Shown here in pieces: positions 34,525-45,672 of a stretch of DNA of 64,000 nucleotides (positions within the stretch are counted from its first letter, which is position 1; every line of letters starts with the position of its first letter). A model generated the notes under the pieces. The model made no database searches, was not told the DNA's origin, and saw nothing but the letters and a program-made list of their open reading frames with translations. A program made the position numbers and the translations under genes. The stretch comes from Rutidosis leptorrhynchoides (lineage: Eukaryota > Streptophyta > Magnoliopsida > Asterales > Asteraceae), in the NCBI RefSeq assembly GCF_046630445.1, contig NC_092337.1, positions 368,856,001-368,920,000 on the forward strand. The letters run 5' to 3'.

Positions 34525-35739
34525 TTATCCATTCGTGTTCTCCTGGTTCGGGCAATTTCTAATAATGTGGCCCGGTTTTCCACATTTATAACAAACTACA
34601 TTGGCATAACTTGCTCCGACACTACTTGCTCCGCCATTACTCGTTCCGACACCATTTGTTCCTTTCGTTCTATTAACCCCTGGTCCGTAGACCTCACACT
34701 TCGCCGCGCTATGACCATTTCTTTTACACTTATTGCAAAATTTGGTGCAGAACCCCGAGTGATACTTTTCACACCTTTGGCATAGCTGCTTCTGATTGTT
34801 GTTGTTGTTGCGGTTATTATTGTTGTTGGGATGATTGTTGTAGTTGCTGTTGTTGTTGTTGTTGTTGTTGGGCCGTTTGTTGTAGTTGCGATTGATGTTG
34901 CGATTGTTGGGATAATTGTTGCGATTATTGTTGTAATTACTGTTGTTGTTGTATTGGTGATTCTTATCACTGTTTTCCTCCCACTTTCTTTTGACTTGCT
35001 TCACATTGGCCTCTTCAGCAGTCTGTTCTTTAATTCTTTCTTCAATCTGGTTCACTAGTTTGTGAGCCATTCTACATGCCTGTTGTATGGAGGTGGGCTC
35101 GTGTGAACTTATATCTTCTTGGATTCTTTCCGGTAATCCTTTCACAAACGCGTCGATCTTCTCTTCCTCATCTTCGAATGCTCCCGAACACAATAGGCAC
35201 AATTCTGTGAATCATCTTTCGTACGTGGTAATATCAAATCCTTGGGTTCGTAACCCTCTAAGTTCTGTCTTGAGCTTATTGACCTCGGTTCTGGGACGGT
35301 ACTTCTCGTTCATCAAGTGCTTGAATGCTGACCACAGTAGTGCGTACGCATCGTCTTGTCCCACTTGCTCTAGATAGGTATTCCACCATGTTAACGCAGA
35401 ACCTGTGAAGGTATGCGTAGCGTACTTCACATTGTCCTCTTCAGTACACTTACTTATGGCAAACACCGATTCGACCTTCTCAGTCCACCGTTTCAATCCG
35501 ATCGGTCCTTCGGTTCCATCAAATTCCAAAGGTTTGCAGGCAGTGAATTCTTTGTAGGTGCATCCTACACGATTTCCTGTACTGCTAGATCCAAGGTTAT
35601 TGTTGGTATGTAGTGCAGCCTGTACTGCGGCTATGTTTGAAGCTAGAAAAGTACGGAATTCCTCTTCATTCATATTCACGGTGTGTCGAGTAGTCGGTGC
35701 CATTTCCTTCAAAATAGTCAAATGGAACAAGTTAATCAT
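34525..35739 (-). pseudogene. Element B gag
   Basis: Likely starts at MAPTTRHTVNMNEEEF (35703 or just upstream). The capsid-like region has KPLEFDGTEGPIGLKRWTEK and THTFTGSALTWWNTYLEQ. A stop at 35212 is followed in the same sense by LCLLCSGAFEDEEEKIDAFV and an Asn-rich linker. Then come zinc-binding motifs CQRCEKYHSGFC, CNKCKRNGHSAAKC and CYKCGKPGHIIRNC. A second stop ends the gag ORF at 34525. Only two single-codon lesions disturb it. Confidence 0.9.
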
Positions 35740-35979
35740 ACAGAATATTAAGAGTAGTTAATAGTATTTCGTAGCATAATATGAACTCATTTATAAAAGC
35801 TTTTTCTTCATATTAGCGTTTTATAAGTTTAAATTCGGGTAGTACCTACCCGTTAAGTTCATACTTAGTAGCTAATATACAATTCAACTACTACAATTCT
35901 ATATGAAAAAACTGATTATAATAATATTTCGCGTTCAAACTTTTACACAACATTTTACAAACTTATAATACCGCTTATT
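35740..35979 (-). other. Spacer with internal copy of PPT-side sequence
   Basis: Non-coding spacer between the F-box-like ORF and gag. AGTACCTACCCGTTAA at 35841-35856 is identical to the 16 bases at 31097-31112 that border the 3' LTR and purine tract. Confidence 0.85.
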
Positions 35980-36702
35980 TTACATATAGCATGAAATATA
36001 GCACACAATAAATTTGATACAAGATGGTTGTGAAGATAATTCTAGCAAGTACACAAGTCGTTCAGCAAAGGCAATAAAGACACGTAATTCTGGTTTTACT
36101 AGGATTACTTCCCATCCTTGATCTTGTGGAACATAACCGTTATGGCCGTTGATAAGATAGCGTGTTGTAACGTCGTCAAAGGGACGAGGGTTACGTAATG
36201 TCCAACAGTCCCGTAACAATCTAAAAACCTCATTTCTTACCCCAATTACCGACTCTGTCACTTGTGAAAACGTTTTGTTTAATAGTTGTAGCTCGATGTT
36301 CTTGTTCTCACTTTGGTGAGAAGCGAACATTACTAATCCGTAAGCATAACATGCTTCTTTATGTTGCATGTTAGCCGCTTTTTCTAAATCACGAAGTCCA
36401 ATATTCGGATATATTGAGTCAAAATAATTTCTTAACCCATTGCGTAAAATAGCATTTGGGTTCCCCGCAATATATGCGTCAAAGTAAACACATCGTAACT
36501 TATGGATTTCCCAATGTGATATCCCCCATCTTTCGAACGAAAGCCTTTTATAAACCAAGGCATTCTTGGAACGTTCTTCGAATGTCTTACAAACTGATCT
36601 CGCCTTAAATAGTTGTGCCGAAGAATTCTGACCGACTCTAGACAAGATTTCATCAATCATGTCTCCTGGTAGGTCTCTTAAAATATTGGGTTGTCTACCC
36701 AT
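35980..36702 (-). CDS. F-box / Sel1-like ORF carried by element B
   Basis: 240 codons from the ATG at 36702, uninterrupted. Residues 9-50 fit an F-box: LRDLPGDMIDEILSRVGQNS followed by AQLFKARSVCKTF. Residues about 100-130 read LEKAANMQHKEACYAYGLVM, a Sel1-like repeat (pattern AAxxGHxEAxYxYGlxx), followed by a second half-repeat. This combination is that of plant F-box proteins of the At2g35280 type. In such proteins the F-box binds SKP1 in SCF ubiquitin ligases; whether this one does is unknown. The C-terminus (NGHNGYVPQDQGWEVILVKP) is not recognised. It lies inside element B on the same strand as gag, between the acidic ORF and gag, so it looks like a captured host gene. Intact while gag and pol are damaged. 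Confidence 0.8.
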   Translation of the reverse strand: MGRQPNILRDLPGDMIDEILSRVGQNSSAQLFKARSVCKTFEERSKNALVYKRLSFERWGISHWEIHKLRCVYFDAYIAGNPNAILRNGLRNYFDSIYPNIGLRDLEKAANMQHKEACYAYGLVMFASHQSENKNIELQLLNKTFSQVTESVIGVRNEVFRLLRDCWTLRNPRPFDDVTTRYLINGHNGYVPQDQGWEVILVKPELRVFIAFAERLVYLLELSSQPSCIKFIVCYISCYM

Positions 36703-36840
36703 TTTGTGTTTTTATACTGTAAAATAGACAAGAGTTAGATTCATAAAAAAAAATACTTATTAATACAAGCAATTTTTACATATATCATAAAGCATAAGCA
36801 CACTATATTACATATATTACACCACACGAATACAACTATC

Positions 36841-37458
36841 TTATTCCGACTCGCTTGTTTCTTCTTCTTCTTCGGTTTTGGTTCGTTTTGCCAAGTTTCT
36901 AGGGATATATGATGTTCCCCTAATACGAGCCGTCGTTTTCCACATTGGTTTAGAAAAACCTGGTGGTTTAGAGGTTCCCGGGTCATTGTTACAACTTAAG
37001 GACTTCGGGGGTTGACGATACATATAAAGTTCATCGGGGTTGGAATTAGATTTCTCTATTTTTATGCCCTTTCCCTTATTATTTTCTTTTGCCTTTTTAA
37101 ATTCAGTTGGGGTAATTTCTATAACATCATCGGAATTCTCGTCGGAATCCGATTCATCGGAGAATTGGTAATCCTCCCAATATTTTGCTTCCTTGGCGGA
37201 AACACCATTGACCATAATTAACCTTGGTCGGTTGGTTGAGGATTTTATTTTACTTAACCGTTTTATTATTTCCCCCACCGGTTCTATTTCTTCATCCGGT
37301 TCCGATTCTTCTTCCAGTTCCGATTCTTCTTCCGGTTCCGACTCTTCTTCCGGTTCCTCTTCGGGAACTTGTGAATCAGTTCACAAATCATTCCAATTTA
37401 CATTTGACTCTTCATTATTATTAGGTGAGTCAATGAGACTTGTTCTAGAGGTAGACAT
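36841..37458 (-). pseudogene. Acidic ORF of element B, first after primer-binding site
   Basis: Begins MSTSRTSLIDSPNNNEESNV at 37458, about 190 bases after the primer-binding site. An in-frame TGA near 37383 sits where Trp would fit. After it comes a Glu/Pro/Ser repeat encoded by a GGTTCCGATTCTTCTTCC-type microsatellite (about 37291-37365). The rest is open to 36841, with an acidic SDESDSDENSDD segment, basic stretches and a TEEEEETSESE end. I recognise no domain. It may act as an accessory or regulatory protein of the element, but nothing in the sequence shows that. Confidence 0.65.
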
Positions 37459-37649
37459 CTATCACATAATATCAAACGCGTTAAGAGATTAATATATCAC
37501 ATAATATTCACATGTTAAAAATATATAGTTTTCAACAAAATTTGTTAAGCAATCATTTTTCAAGTAAACACGGTCGAAGTCCAGACTCACTAATGCATCC
37601 TAACAAACTCGATAAGACACACTAATGCAAAATTCTGGTTCCCTAAGAC

Positions 37650-37666
37650 CAACGCTCGGATACCAA
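37650..37666 (-). other. Element B primer-binding site
   Basis: The minus strand reads TGGTATCCGAGCGTTGG, one base from the LTR; an initiator-tRNA-Met-type site with one change (CCGAGC for CAGAGC). Confidence 0.9.
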
Positions 37667-37667
37667 C

Positions 37668-40600
37668 TGAAATATCCCGTTCTTATTGATTAAAAACGTT
37701 CCATATTAATTGATTTCGTTGCGAGGTTTTGACCTCTATATGAGACGTTTTTCAAAGACTGCATTCATTTTTAAAACAAACCATAACCTTTATTTCATAG
37801 ATAAAGGTTTTAAAAAGCTTTACGTAGATTATCAAATAATGATAATCTAAAATACCCTGTTTACACACGACCATTACATAATGGTTTACAATACAAATAT
37901 GTTACAACAAAATAAGTTTCTTGAATGCAGTTTTTACACAATATCATACAAGCATGGACTCCAAATCTCGTCCTTATTTAAGTATGCGACAGCGGAAGCT
38001 CTTAATAATCACCTGAGAATAAACATGCTTAAAACGTCAACAAAAATGTTGGTGAGTTATAGGTTTAACCTATATATATCAAATCATAATAATAGACCAC
38101 AAGATTTCATATTTCAATACACATCCCATACATAGAGATAAAAATCATTCATATGGTGAACACCTGGTAACCGACATTAACAAGATGCATATATAAGAAT
38201 ATCCCCATCATTCTGGGACACCCTTCGGATATGATATAAATTTCGAAGTACTAAAGCATCCGGTACTTTGGATGGGGTTTGTTAGGCCCAATAGATCTAT
38301 CTTTAGGATTCGCGTCAATTAGGGTGTCTGTTCCCTAATTCTTAGATTACCAGACTTAATAAAAAGGGGCATATTCGATTTCGATAATTCAACCATAGAA
38401 TGTAGTTTCACGTACTTGTGTCTATTTTGTAAATCATTTATAAAACCTGCATGTATTCTCATCCCAAAAATATTAGATTTTAAAAGTGGGACTATAACTC
38501 ACTTTCACAGATTTTTACTTCGTCGGGAAGTAAGACTTGGCCACTGGTTGATTCACGAACCTATAACAATATATACATATATATCAAAGTATGTTCAAAA
38601 TATATTTACAACACTTTTAATATATTTTGATGTTTTAAGTTTATTAAGTCAGCTGTCCTCGTTAGTAACCTACAACTAGTTGTCCACAGTTAGATGTACA
38701 GAAATAAATCGATAAATATTATCTTGAATCAATCCACGACCCAGTGTATACGTATCTCAGTATTGATCACAACTCAAACTATATATATTTTGGAATCAAC
38801 CTCAACCCTGTATAGCTAACTCCAACATTCACATATAGAGTGTTTATGGTTGTTCCGAAATATATATAGATGTGTCGACATGATAGGTCGAAATATTGTA
38901 TACGTGTCTATGGTATCTCAAGATTACATAATATACAATACAAGTTGATTAAGTTATGGTTGGAATAGATTTGTTACCAATTTTCACGTAGCTAAAATGA
39001 GAAAAATTATCCAATCTTGTTTTACCCATAACTTCTTCATTTTAAATCCGTTTTGAGTGAATCAAATTGCTATGGTTTCATATTGAACTCTATTTTATGA
39101 ATCTAAATAGAAAAAGTATAGGTTTATAGTCAAAAAAATAGGTTACAAGTCATTTTTGTAAAGGTAGTCATTTCAGTCGAAAGAACGACGTCTAGATGAC
39201 CATTTTAGAAAACATACTTCCACTTTGAGTTTAACCATAGTTTTTGGATATAGTTTCATGTTCATAATAAAAATCATTTTCTCAGAATAACAACTTTTAA
39301 ATCAAAGTTTATCATAGTTTTTAATTAACTAACCCAAAACAGCCCGCGGTGTTACTACGACGGCGTAAATTCGGTTTTACTGTGTTTTTCGTGTTTCCAG
39401 GTTTTAAATTATTAAGTTAGCATATCATATAGATATAGAACATGTGTTTAGTTGATTTTAAAAGTCAAGTTAGAAGGATTAACTTTTATTTGCGAACAAG
39501 TTTAGAATTAACTAAACTATGTTCTAGTGATTACAAGTTTAAACCTTCGAATAAGATAGCTTTATATGTATGAATCGAATGATGTTATGAACATCATTAA
39601 TACATTAAGTTCCTTGGATAAATCTACTGGAAAAGAGAAAAATGGATCTAGCTTCAACGGATCCTTGGATGGCTCGAAGTTCTTGAAGCAGAATCATGAC
39701 ACGAAAACAAGTTCAAGTAAGATCATCACTTGAAATAAGATTGTTATAGTTATAGAAATTGAACCAAAGTTTGAATATGATTATTACCTTGTATTAGAAT
39801 GATAACATACTGTAAGAAACAAAGATTTCTTGAGGTTGGATGATCACCTTACAAGATTGGAAGTGAGCTAGCAAACTTGAAAGTATTCTTGATTTTATGT
39901 AACTAGAACTTGTAGAATATATGAAGAACACTTAGAACTTGAAGATAGAACTTGAGAGAGATCAATTAGATGAAGAAAATTGAAGAATGAAAGTGTTTGT
40001 AGGTGTTTTTGGTCGTTGGTGTATGGATTAGATATAAAGGATATGTAATTTTGTTTTCATGTAAATAAGTCATGAATGATTACTCATATTTTTGTAATTT
40101 TATGAGATATTTCAAGCTAGTTGCCAAATGATGGTTCCTACATGTGTTAGGTGACTCACATGGGCTGCTAAGAGCTGATCATTGGAGTGTATATACCAAT
40201 AGTACATACATCTAAAAGCTGTGTATTGTACGAGTACGAATACGGGTGCATACGAGTAGAATTGTTGATGAAACTGAACGAGGATGTAATTGTAAGCATT
40301 TTTGTTAAGTAGAAGTATTTTGATAAGTGTATCGAAGTCTTTCAAAAGTGTATAAATACATATTAAAACACTACATGTATATACATTTTAACTGAGTCGT
40401 TAAGTCATCGTTAGTCGTTACATGTAAGTGTTGTTTTGAAACCTTTAGGTTAACGATCTTGTTAAATGTTGTTAACCCAATGTTTATAATATCAAATGAG
40501 ATTTTAAATTATTATATTATCATGATATTATCATGTATGAATATCTCTTAATATGATATATATACATTAAATGTCTTTACAACGATAATCGTTACATATA

Positions 40601-40927
40601 TGTCTCGTTTAAAAATCATTAAGTTAGTAGTCTTGTTTTTACATATGTAGTTCATTGTTAATATACTTAATGATATGTTTACTTATCATAGTATCATGTT
40701 AACTATATATATATATATATATCCATATATATGTCATCATATAGTTTTTACAAGTTTTAACGTTCGTGAATCACCGGTCAACTTGGGTGGTCAATTGTCT
40801 ATATGAAACATATTTCAATTAATCAAGTCTTAACAAGTTTGATTGCTTAACATGTTGGAAACATTTAATCATGTAAATATCAATCTCAATTAATATATAT
40901 AAACATGGAAAAGTTCAGGTCACTACA
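37668..40927 (-). repeat. Element B 5' LTR (higher coordinate)
   Basis: 3260 bp, TGAAATATCCCG to AGGTCACTACA. Partner of 27835-31097. Confidence 0.95.
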
Positions 40928-40932
40928 AACTG

Positions 40933-41250
40933 AGCTCCGTTCATCCTACTTTTCATGTATCCAACTTGAAAAAGTGCCTTGCTGAACCCGATATCGTTAT
41001 CCCTCTCGAGGAGCTTACTATTGATGACAAACTTCATTTTGTGGAGGAACCGGTTGAAATTGTGGACACCTCCGTCAAGACGCTAAAACAAAGTAGAATC
41101 CCGATCGTTAAGGTTCGTTGGAATGCCAAAAGGGGACCCGAGTTTACTTGGGAAAGGAAAGATCAAACGCAAAAGAAGTACCCTCATTTATTCGCGAATT
41201 TGGATACGCAAGATCTCGAGGAAGAAACAACGACTACTACGCCTACTTAA
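40933..41250 (+). pseudogene. Element A pol 3' end, chromodomain-like tail
   Basis: Resumes element A's integrase frame after the target duplication: [20 protein letters not shown], then KLHFVEEPVEIVDTSVKTLK and VRWNAKRGPEFTWERKD, ending TTTTTPT and a TAA at 41248. This is the C-terminal tail typical of Tekay/Del-like chromoviruses. Confidence 0.9.
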
Positions 41251-41285
41251 ATTTCGGGACGAAATTTCTTTTAAGGAGTAGGTAA
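41250..41285 (+). other. Element A purine tract region with ATTTCGGGACGAAAT
   Basis: After the pol stop comes AATTTCGGGACGAAATTTC, an inverted repeat (ATTTCG...CGAAAT), then AAGGAGTAGGTAA as the purine-rich primer directly before the LTR. Element B has the same motif at the same place. Confidence 0.8.
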
Positions 41286-43266
41286 TGTAACATCCCGTAT
41301 TTTTCCGTTACCTTTCGTTATATAATTATAACATCTTCCGTTAATACGCGTTTTAAAATATCTCGTTTAGGTAATTCACGCACCCGCTTTTAAACTTGAG
41401 GGACTAAACTTGCCAAGATGCCAAAGCCTTGACTAGGTCAACTAGTCAACCATGGCATCTCCACCATTCATTATCCACCTCCTTTTTCATTTTTCTTAAT
41501 ATTTTCACCATTTTCTCTCAAACTCCCAATACAAAGAATCATCATCTATTTCCGATCTAGCAAGTGTTTCACAAATCAAATTACATATTGGGAATCCTTG
41601 CATCTTCCTCTTCGATTCCATACCGATTTCATCGCATTTGGGTAACTTTATAAAAATACTAGATTTTGTGCTCTTGATAATTTTGACTTATAAAAGTGTT
41701 AATTAGTGTCTATGGCTCAAGTCTAACATGAATATATGATTTATATGCTTGTTCTCGTCATTTTGATGTAACTAGCTTAAACTTGAAATGGGTGTGTTTG
41801 ATTTTGAGATTCGATTGCTTAAATGTTGTTAGATGTTAAAAGTGCATGTATTAAATGTGTTCCTAGCATCACTAGCTTCAATTTGGTATGTAGGTTGGCA
41901 TGGATTAGCTTCATAAACATAATTGTTAAATTTGTGATTTTGAGTTAGGGTTTGATAGAAGTAAAATGGAATTTAAACGCATTGAATGCTTTGCAAGGTT
42001 AGTTGTAAGTGCATATTAGCATTGTATGCATGATTACCTACGAAACGGCGTATTATATATATATGCATTTAATTCCCGAATCATAAATGTGCATTTATGA
42101 ACTTAAAAGCATTAATGGTGAACATTTAATGAGCTTTCAACTTGGTTTTGTATATTGTAAATGATGTTTTGATTGATGAAATATGTTTAGTTATACTCCT
42201 CGTTGAATTACCTTTTCAACGATATAATGCATACGTTTTGAATGTTTTCGGTCCATGAGTTATGTTAAATTAAGTTTTGGTTCGAGACTTAACAAAAATA
42301 CTGTAACCAGCATTTTTCCAGAAATGCGCGCGGCGCACCCTTTTGCGCGCTGCGCAAATGTGAAGTTTCAGATGCTTACCCCTTTAGACAAATTCCTGAC
42401 CTGATTCCACGCTTTAGTGCGCGCCGCACATACCTGCGCGCGCCGCGCACATTCCCTGGCCAAACTTTTTTTTGTTTTATTTTTCATAAATTCTTTTCTC
42501 GCTTAACCGCAACTCCGATTAACATGAAATTTGGATAACATGCTCATATATGATTTCTCATCATGGGAAAATTGTCGGACACCCGACCTGGCCCCGTTGA
42601 CTTTGACTTTGACTAAGTTTGACCTTTAGTCAAACTTAACCAAATACTTATGCAATCATCCTAACATGATTTTACATTTGGATCATGCATGAAACTTGGC
42701 AACGCGATTCACATGCTATATGTAATCGAGTCGTAACGAGCCATATGACTAATTGAACAACTTTGACCCATCGTGTTTACCGTTATTGATACAACCTACT
42801 TGTTTAGGTCAAGACTAGCAATTGTCCTTGCACACGTTTACTTGTGAAGTACTTTATTACTCATGCACTCAAGGTGAGATCATAGTCCCACCTTTACTCT
42901 TTTAAACTTACATTTGGGATGAGAAAACATAAACGTTTCATTTTACAAAGTGAACACAAGTACGAAAACAAACATTCTACATACGAGTTAGAACAAAATC
43001 CTCAATTCGATTATCATTAATTACACTTGTCGGGTGTAAGCGAGAACTTATGTTGTATGGCCATATGGGTTTGACAAACCCTCATTCGGACGGTTCGCTA
43101 CCGTTATTTGGATGAAATATATTTTCGAGAAACAATGTATGTTCTAACACTATTGTGATGGGGTTCTATGGATGGAAAGTTAAGCCTTGATAATTGGGTG
43201 CTCGTGATAACAAATTTTAGAATGGTTTACTATTACTTCGATGTTATAAATCTTGTGGTTCATTTG

Positions 43267-43304
<38 letters not shown>

Positions 43305-43662
43305 AACCTATAATTTCACCAACATTTTCGTTGACAGATTTCTATGTTTTTTCTCAGGTCCTTGAACGTTTTGTGATTCATGCTTCCGCTCATTATTTTT
43401 GATACTTGCATTGGATGTCGAGTATATATGCATACATGGAGCGTCTTTTGGCTAATTTTAAATTGTATCGCATATGTTTCATTTGTACTTATAACGTTAT
43501 AATGTAACTTGTGGTTGAACTATTCTTGTAAACCTGAAATAATCTTTACATTTGAAATGAATGCGACATATTTTTGGTCAAACGTTATTTTAAAGACTTA
43601 TGACCACGTAACGGGACCTAAGTAGACGGCGCCGTCAATGACGATTTTGTCGGGTCGCTACA
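41286..43662 (+). repeat. Element A 3' LTR
   Basis: 2377 bp, TGTAACATCCCG to GGGTCGCTACA. It is longer than the 5' LTR partly through a longer (ACTT)n run (about 43268-43303) and an extra segment near 42515-42540 absent from the 5' copy. Confidence 0.95.
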
Positions 43663-43667
43663 CCACA

Positions 43668-44018
43668 GTCATTTCACGATATTTAGTTATTAAATATCAT
43701 TTGATAAGTACTATTTATGTCCCACAAAAAGTGTCCATATTATTATTTATATTTGTTCTAAATTAAATGCCCCTTACTCATAATAACAATAAAAAGTAAC
43801 TGAAATTACAATTATACTTTTTTATATATATGAAGATTTACATTTAGTAATTTTTTTTTCTCACCTACTTTATTAAAGAAGCTAATTAATTCATATAAAA
43901 TGTTAAATGAACGACAATAGAAATTTCAACAGCAAATCATAAAAATTAAATATTTTTTGTTAAAATATACTTTTTTGATATTGGAACTAAATTATCGATA
44001 TTATTAAATATTTTAAAA
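43668..44018. other. No gene seen
   Basis: AT-rich. It contains the left member of a direct repeat (GATATTGGAACTAAATTATC, 43977 on) whose partner is at 44762. Confidence 0.5.
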
Positions 44019-44739
44019 CTAGTGAAATGACCTGTGGAATCTCGGATTTGTTTAAATGAAACAGTTTAACGATGTGTTTTATGTATTAAGTGAACGTAAA
44101 TGCTGAAGTCATTTAGTTTAATGACCCGTGGAACCACATATTCCAACTAAGAAATTTGTCATTGTTTTTACAAACATATTGACGAAACGTGATTTATAGT
44201 ATCCGTAGCCTATCAATTAAGAGAAATTAACAACAATAAAAAAAATCCAGTCAGCTAAAGATATATAAAGATAACTAATAGTGATCACATAATGTATTCT
44301 CACCTTATAATAGCTTTATACCGTTGAGGATTAGATGATTAGCATGTATTGATTATGGTAGTTAATATCATAGTACATAGCTCGGAGAAGAAAAAAAAAG
44401 CAAGCATGAATAATAGCCGCTAAAAAAATTAGGGCATAAATACGTATCACATTAAGGTTGAATAAATGAGTAAATATGATAAGTTTATATGTTTAAAATG
44501 AGCTCATATGATATAATCATATTTAAGTGGGTAAATATGTTATTATTAAAGTTAAGAAGAGTACATATGATAAAAACCATAAATAAATAATAAAATATTT
44601 AATTAATGTTAATGACATCATAAAGATTGCTTAGATTTTTTTCTTTTTATTTTTAATTTTTTGTTAACAAAGGAAATAGCCTAATAATAACATCATCATT
44701 ATAAGATTTTAATAGAAACTATAGATAGATAGATATAGA
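44019..44739 (-). mobile_element. Helitron-like remnant, minus strand
   Basis: Read on the minus strand it starts TCTATATCTATC after an A and ends CTAG before a T, with ATGACCTGTGGAATC near the 3' end resembling a decayed Helitron terminal hairpin. 721 bp, non-coding. Direct repeats of 26 bp lie outside both ends (43977-44002, 44762-44787). Confidence 0.4.
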
Positions 44740-45260
44740 TATTAAAGCTAAATTAAATGTTGATATTGGAACTAAATTATCGATATTTACAACGTTGTGA
44801 AATATTGTAGCTAAACCCATGAAAATGTTTAATTACTCATTTCGTTCCAAAATATAAATCATATTTGTCAAAAAAATTGTGCATTACTAAAATAACAATA
44901 GAAATTCACTAATGTTTCAATAGTGCCCTTTTCTATTATTGAAGATATTAACTTTAGTACGACAACTAGTTAATATACATATACATATACATTCTATATA
45001 AAATCAATGGTATAATTAGTTTTCACAATTAAAACAGCTTATAAAATACGGGTAAATCGAACAATCTACTGACCTTAAATCCAACAAAAACTGATAGTAA
45101 CTCTTAAAATCAACAAAAAGTTAAACCCCATAATTTTTTGGAACAGATGTAGTATTAAATTTAATATTATTATATAACTAACGAATATTAAAGATCGAAT
45201 TTTAACCAATTTGTAACTATATATATTTTAAATCATATACCATATATCATTCATATTATA
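44740..45260. other. No gene seen
   Basis: AT-rich intergenic sequence; only the direct-repeat partner at 44762-44787. Confidence 0.5.
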
Positions 45261-45304
45261 CTAATGATTTCGTAACCTCTTGAGTGAGAGACAACTATTA
45301 CCTA

Positions 45305-45508
45305 ACCTCCGTCCCAATTAGATAGTTCTGTTTTTTCATTTTGAGATGTCCCAAATTAATAGTCCACTTCCATAAATAGAAAGGAAAGAGGATATTTGAT
45401 TAGTGGATCTGGAGAGAGAAAATATTTCATTGGTGGATAAATGAAGTTAGTGGGATTTCCTAAAACTGTGTACCATTTTGTCTGTGGACTATTAAATTGG
45501 GACGGAGC
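45305..45508. mobile_element. Stowaway-type MITE
   Basis: Ends ACCTCCGTCCCAATTAGATA and (inverted) GCTCCGTCCCAATTTAATAG with TA on both sides (45303-45304, 45509-45510), the Tc1/mariner-type Stowaway pattern. 204 bp, non-coding. A direct repeat (core GAGTGAGAGACAACTATTAC) lies on both outer sides, about 45260-45305 and 45515-45560. Confidence 0.85.
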
Positions 45509-45607
45509 TATCATACTAAAGATTCCATAACCTTCTGAGTGAGAGACAACTATTACCTAAAGATCTTGATCTAAAGTTGAAATTGAACCTAGAAAATATC
45601 AATATGT

Positions 45608-45672
45608 CTATGATGGGGCTTGAACCCCAATCTCTTTGGTTGAAAGCTCATTGAATACTACTAAGCTATGCT
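45608..45672 (-). repeat. tRNA-like SINE head, minus strand
   Basis: On the minus strand TAGCTTAGTAGTATTC resembles box A and GGGGTTCAAGCCCC is a good box B at tRNA spacing. Stems are poor, so it is a tRNA-derived repeat and not a tRNA gene. Confidence 0.45.

Larger units (their letters stand above)
27835..40927 (-). mobile_element. Ty3/gypsy element B with extra ORFs, inserted in element A pol
   Basis: 13,093 bp flanked by a perfect 5-bp duplication AACTG (27830-27834 and 40928-40932). LTRs are 27835-31097 and 37668-40927. Minus-strand order from the 5' LTR: primer-binding site, acidic ORF, F-box-like ORF, gag, protease, reverse transcriptase, RNase H, integrase, chromodomain-like tail, PPT, 3' LTR. 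It is younger than element A, which it splits. The two ORFs upstream of gag are unusual for Ty3/gypsy. The coding region has a few stops and one frameshift. Confidence 0.95.
20915..43662 (+). mobile_element. Ty3/gypsy element A (chromovirus-like), split by element B
   Basis: Plus-strand order: LTR, primer-binding site, gag with zinc knuckles, protease, reverse transcriptase, RNase H, integrase, chromodomain-like tail, purine tract, LTR. Flanks CCAGA (20910-20914) and CCACA (43663-43667) agree at four of five bases, an aged target duplication. Element B occupies 27835-40927. Without it, A is about 9.65 kb. Order PR-RT-RH-INT and the tail with RWNAKRGPEFTWE indicate a Tekay/Del-like chromovirus. 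Several stops and frameshifts make it dead. Confidence 0.93.

Noticed and set aside
34831-35058. Plus-strand Val/Ile-rich ORF opposite element B gag
   Set aside because: It is the reverse translation of the Asn-rich GTT/GTTG repeat region.
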